DNA from: CAZQYC01 sp043746555
GTDB lineage: Bacteria > Pseudomonadota > Gammaproteobacteria > Steroidobacterales > Steroidobacteraceae
Length of the DNA: 7,449 bases
Direction: 5' to 3'
Assembly: GCA_043746555.1 (NCBI GenBank)
Contig: JAYTQU010000258.1
Location: forward strand, 1-7,449
A program made the translations under genes and the position numbers. The notes beneath the pieces were generated by a model that worked only from the letters and a program-made list of their open reading frames with translations, searched no databases and was not told where the DNA came from. This document shows, piece by piece, positions 5,222 to 7,449 of this stretch. Position 1 is the stretch's first letter. Every line of letters starts with the position of its first letter.

Positions 5222-7449
5222 TTATCCGTCCGCCGCCAATGCGCCGTGACAATGTTTATATTTTTTTCCCGACCCGCACGGACACACTTCGTTTCTGCCG
5301 ACCTTGCGACCTTCGCGTACAAAGGGCGCGACCATCCCCGTCGCTTGTTCCGCATCGGCGCTCGGCGGCGGCGAAGTCATCGACTCCGGCTGTGCATGTT
5401 GCAAACGCATGACCTGCTCCAGCTTTCTCTGCCGTTCGGCTTCTTCGGCTTGAATGTCGGCTTCAGTGCGCACTTGCACGCGCGCGAGCAAAGACACGGT
5501 GTCGTGCTTTACGCGATCGAGTAAGTTGGTAAACAGATCGAAAGCTTCGCGCTTGTATTCTTGTTTCGGATTCTTCTGCGCATAACTGCGGAGATGAATG
5601 CCTTGGCGCAGATAGTCCATCGCCGCCAAATGCTCGCGCCACTGCGAATCGAGTTGCTGCAGCATAATGGCCTTTTCCAAATGACGCATTACCTCCGGTC
5701 CGTATTGCTGTTCTTTCGACTCGTAGGCTTCGTTGATCGCAGCGTGAACTCGCGCGCGCAACGAATCTTCGGTAAGCGTCTTCTCTTGTTCGAGCAATTC
5801 TTTGACATCGAAACGCACGGCAAAATCGCGATCGATACTTTGCGTCAATCCCGCCGCGTCCCACATTTCTTCCACGCTCTTGGGAGGAACGTAGCGGTCG
5901 ATCATGAATTCAGTCACTTCATGTCGTATTCCGGCAATCGCGTCGGCCACATTTTCCGCCGCCATCAATTCGGTGCGTTGCTGATAGATTACTTTGCGTT
6001 GATCGTTCGCAACGTCGTCGTATTCGAGAAGATTTTTTCGAGCGTCAAAGTTATGGGCTTCGACTTTGCGTTGCGAGTTCTCGATTACATTGGTGAGCAT
6101 GCGGCTTTCGATCACTTCGCCTTCGCGCATTCCGGCGGTTTGCAGGAGTCGCTTAGTGCGCTCTGGGTTGCCGAAGATGCGCATCAAGTTATCTTCCAGC
6201 GAGATATAAAAACGACTCGATCCGGGATCGCCTTGTCGTCCGGAACGACCGCGCAATTGGTTATCGATGCGACGCGACTCGTGCCGTTCGGTGCCCACAA
6301 TATGCAAGCCACCGGCGGCGACGACCGCTTCGTGACGCACTTTCCACTGTTCCTTGGCTTTTTCGCGCGTCGCATTGTCTGCGGCATCCATCCCGCGAAG
6401 TTCGACTTCCCAATTGCCGCCGAGCACGATGTCGGTGCCGCGACCGGCCATATTGGTGGCGATGGTGACCGTGCCTGGACGACCCGCTTGCGCGACCACC
6501 GATGCTTCGCGTTCGTGCTGTTTGGCATTCAGCACTTGATGTTCGACTTTTTCCTTGTTCAGCAAATCAGCCAGAAACTCGGAGGTTTCGATCGAGGTCG
6601 TGCCGACCAATACCGGCTGACCGCGTTTCGCGCAATCGCGAATATCTTCGATGATGGCGGCGAATTTATCTTTTTGCGTGAGAAACACGAGATCGGCGTG
6701 ATCTTTGCGGACCATCGGGCGATGCGTGGGAATCACCACGACTTCCAAACCATAAATTTGTTGGAACTCGAAGGCTTCGGTGTCGGCCGTACCGGTCATG
6801 CCGGATAACTTGGCGTACATCCGAAAGAAATTTTGGAACGTGATCGACGCGACAGTTTGATTTTCTTCGCGAACGCGTACGCCTTCTTTCGCTTCGACCG
6901 CCTGATGCAAGCCGTCGGACCAGCGTCGGCCCGGCATCGTGCGACCGGTGAATTCGTCGACGATGACCACCTCGCCGTTACGAACGATGTATTCCACATC
7001 TTTGTGATAAAGCGAATGCGCGCGCAAAGCGGCATTCAAGTGATGCATTAAGCGAATATTCGCCGGGTCGTACAAACTCTGGTCGGGTTGCAAGAGACCC
7101 GCGTCGACAAACAACTGCTCGGCGTGCTCATGTCCTAAATCGGACAGGTGCACTTGTCGCGATTTTTCGTCGGTCCAAAAATCGCCTTCGCCTTCTTCCG
7201 TTTCTTGCCGGGACAGACGCGGCGCCAGCTTATTAATCTTGGTGTAGAGCTCGGTGCTCTCTTCCGCCGGACCGGAAATAATCAGCGGCGTGCGCGCTTC
7301 GTCGATCAGGATCGAGTCAACCTCGTCGACAATGGCAAAGCCCAGCTCGCGCTGCACTTTTTCATACACCTGGTAGACCATGTTGTCGCGCAGGTAATCA
7401 AAGCCGAATTCGTTGTTGGTGCCGTAGGTGATGTCCGCCGCGTAGGCGG
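5222..7449 (-). CDS. secA: Preprotein translocase ATPase SecA (partial, N-terminus outside window)
   Basis: SecA is the motor that drives unfolded preproteins through SecYEG at the inner membrane. The frame is open to the window edge, and the visible 741 residues begin with 'AYAADITYGTNNEFGFDYLRDN', a conserved stretch of nucleotide-binding domain 1, so ATG 7381 is internal and not the start. Walker A lies outside the window. Visible in order: Walker B 'VDEVDS' (fragment residues 40-45), the preprotein-binding region, 'GMTGTADTEA', domain 2 motifs 'GTTSIETSE', 'TNMAGRGTDI' and 'RGRSGRQGDPGSSRF' with the arginine finger, then the helical scaffold and wing domains ('DSQWREHLAAMDYLRQGIHL', 'YAQKNPKQEYKREAFDLF'), a variable linker, and the C-terminal zinc/SecB-binding motif CPCGSGKKYKHCH (C-x-C-x8-C-H). 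The TAA stop is at 5224-5222. mutT follows downstream on the same strand. Confidence 0.99.
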   Translation of the reverse strand, partial: AYAADITYGTNNEFGFDYLRDNMVYQVYEKVQRELGFAIVDEVDSILIDEARTPLIISGPAEESTELYTKINKLAPRLSRQETEEGEGDFWTDEKSRQVHLSDLGHEHAEQLFVDAGLLQPDQSLYDPANIRLMHHLNAALRAHSLYHKDVEYIVRNGEVVIVDEFTGRTMPGRRWSDGLHQAVEAKEGVRVREENQTVASITFQNFFRMYAKLSGMTGTADTEAFEFQQIYGLEVVVIPTHRPMVRKDHADLVFLTQKDKFAAIIEDIRDCAKRGQPVLVGTTSIETSEFLADLLNKEKVEHQVLNAKQHEREASVVAQAGRPGTVTIATNMAGRGTDIVLGGNWEVELRGMDAADNATREKAKEQWKVRHEAVVAAGGLHIVGTERHESRRIDNQLRGRSGRQGDPGSSRFYISLEDNLMRIFGNPERTKRLLQTAGMREGEVIESRMLTNVIENSQRKVEAHNFDARKNLLEYDDVANDQRKVIYQQRTELMAAENVADAIAGIRHEVTEFMIDRYVPPKSVEEMWDAAGLTQSIDRDFAVRFDVKELLEQEKTLTEDSLRARVHAAINEAYESKEQQYGPEVMRHLEKAIMLQQLDSQWREHLAAMDYLRQGIHLRSYAQKNPKQEYKREAFDLFTNLLDRVKHDTVSLLARVQVRTEADIQAEEAERQRKLEQVMRLQHAQPESMTSPPPSADAEQATGMVAPFVREGRKVGRNEVCPCGSGKKYKHCHGALAADG

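Noticed and set aside
5561..6808. 415-codon open frame on the + strand
   Set aside because: It lies antisense to the central part of secA, whose motifs are unmistakable. The predicted product has no recognisable family features and is rich in His and Phe, as expected from an antisense shadow of a gene with this codon bias.
7379..7381. ATG at 7381 as the secA start
   Set aside because: The frame continues upstream to the window edge with highly conserved SecA sequence, and the Walker A region would be missing, so the gene is cut by the window.

Overview
The window looks like a gammaproteobacterial chromosome of moderate GC. The evidence is gene order: end of pilD, coaE, zapD, yacG on the + strand, then mutT and secA on the - strand. 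This is the conserved neighbourhood known from E. coli (coaE-zapD-yacG beside mutT and secA) and from type IV pilus-bearing relatives (pilB-pilC-pilD upstream of coaE). I cannot fix the family from this sequence alone.

Layout. 1-62: last codons of a probable prepilin peptidase PilD. 63-576: a spacer holding a decayed four-helix-bundle (S23/bAvd-type) gene between inverted repeat arms, followed by a short palindromic segment. 577-1185: coaE (last step of CoA synthesis). 1195-2034: zapD (FtsZ-ring bundling). 2041-2137: a 97-bp palindrome. 2150-2350: yacG (zinc protein, gyrase inhibitor). 2347-4602: a secreted S9B dipeptidyl-peptidase, translationally coupled to yacG and inserted into the otherwise conserved order. 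4600-4657: a palindrome between convergent genes. 4650-5093 (-): mutT Nudix hydrolase. 5068-5199: another palindrome reaching into the mutT 5' end. 5222-7449 (-): secA, lacking its N-terminal part, which lies beyond the window.

The housekeeping genes are ordinary. The interesting signal is in the spacers. Every spacer longer than 10 bp (pilD-coaE, zapD-yacG, peptidase-mutT, mutT-secA) holds an inverted-repeat element whose arms read as consecutive 7-nt units close to GGCTGTA (variants GGCTGTG, GACTGTA, GGCGGTG, GGCTGGA). The largest copy surrounds the broken S23-type gene; the others are 56-132 bp and gene-less. Their arms supply stop codons to the convergent peptidase and mutT genes and probably the start of mutT. 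My inference is a family of dispersed palindromic elements, one of which carries or captured an S23-type gene. Which enzyme moves them cannot be told from this window.
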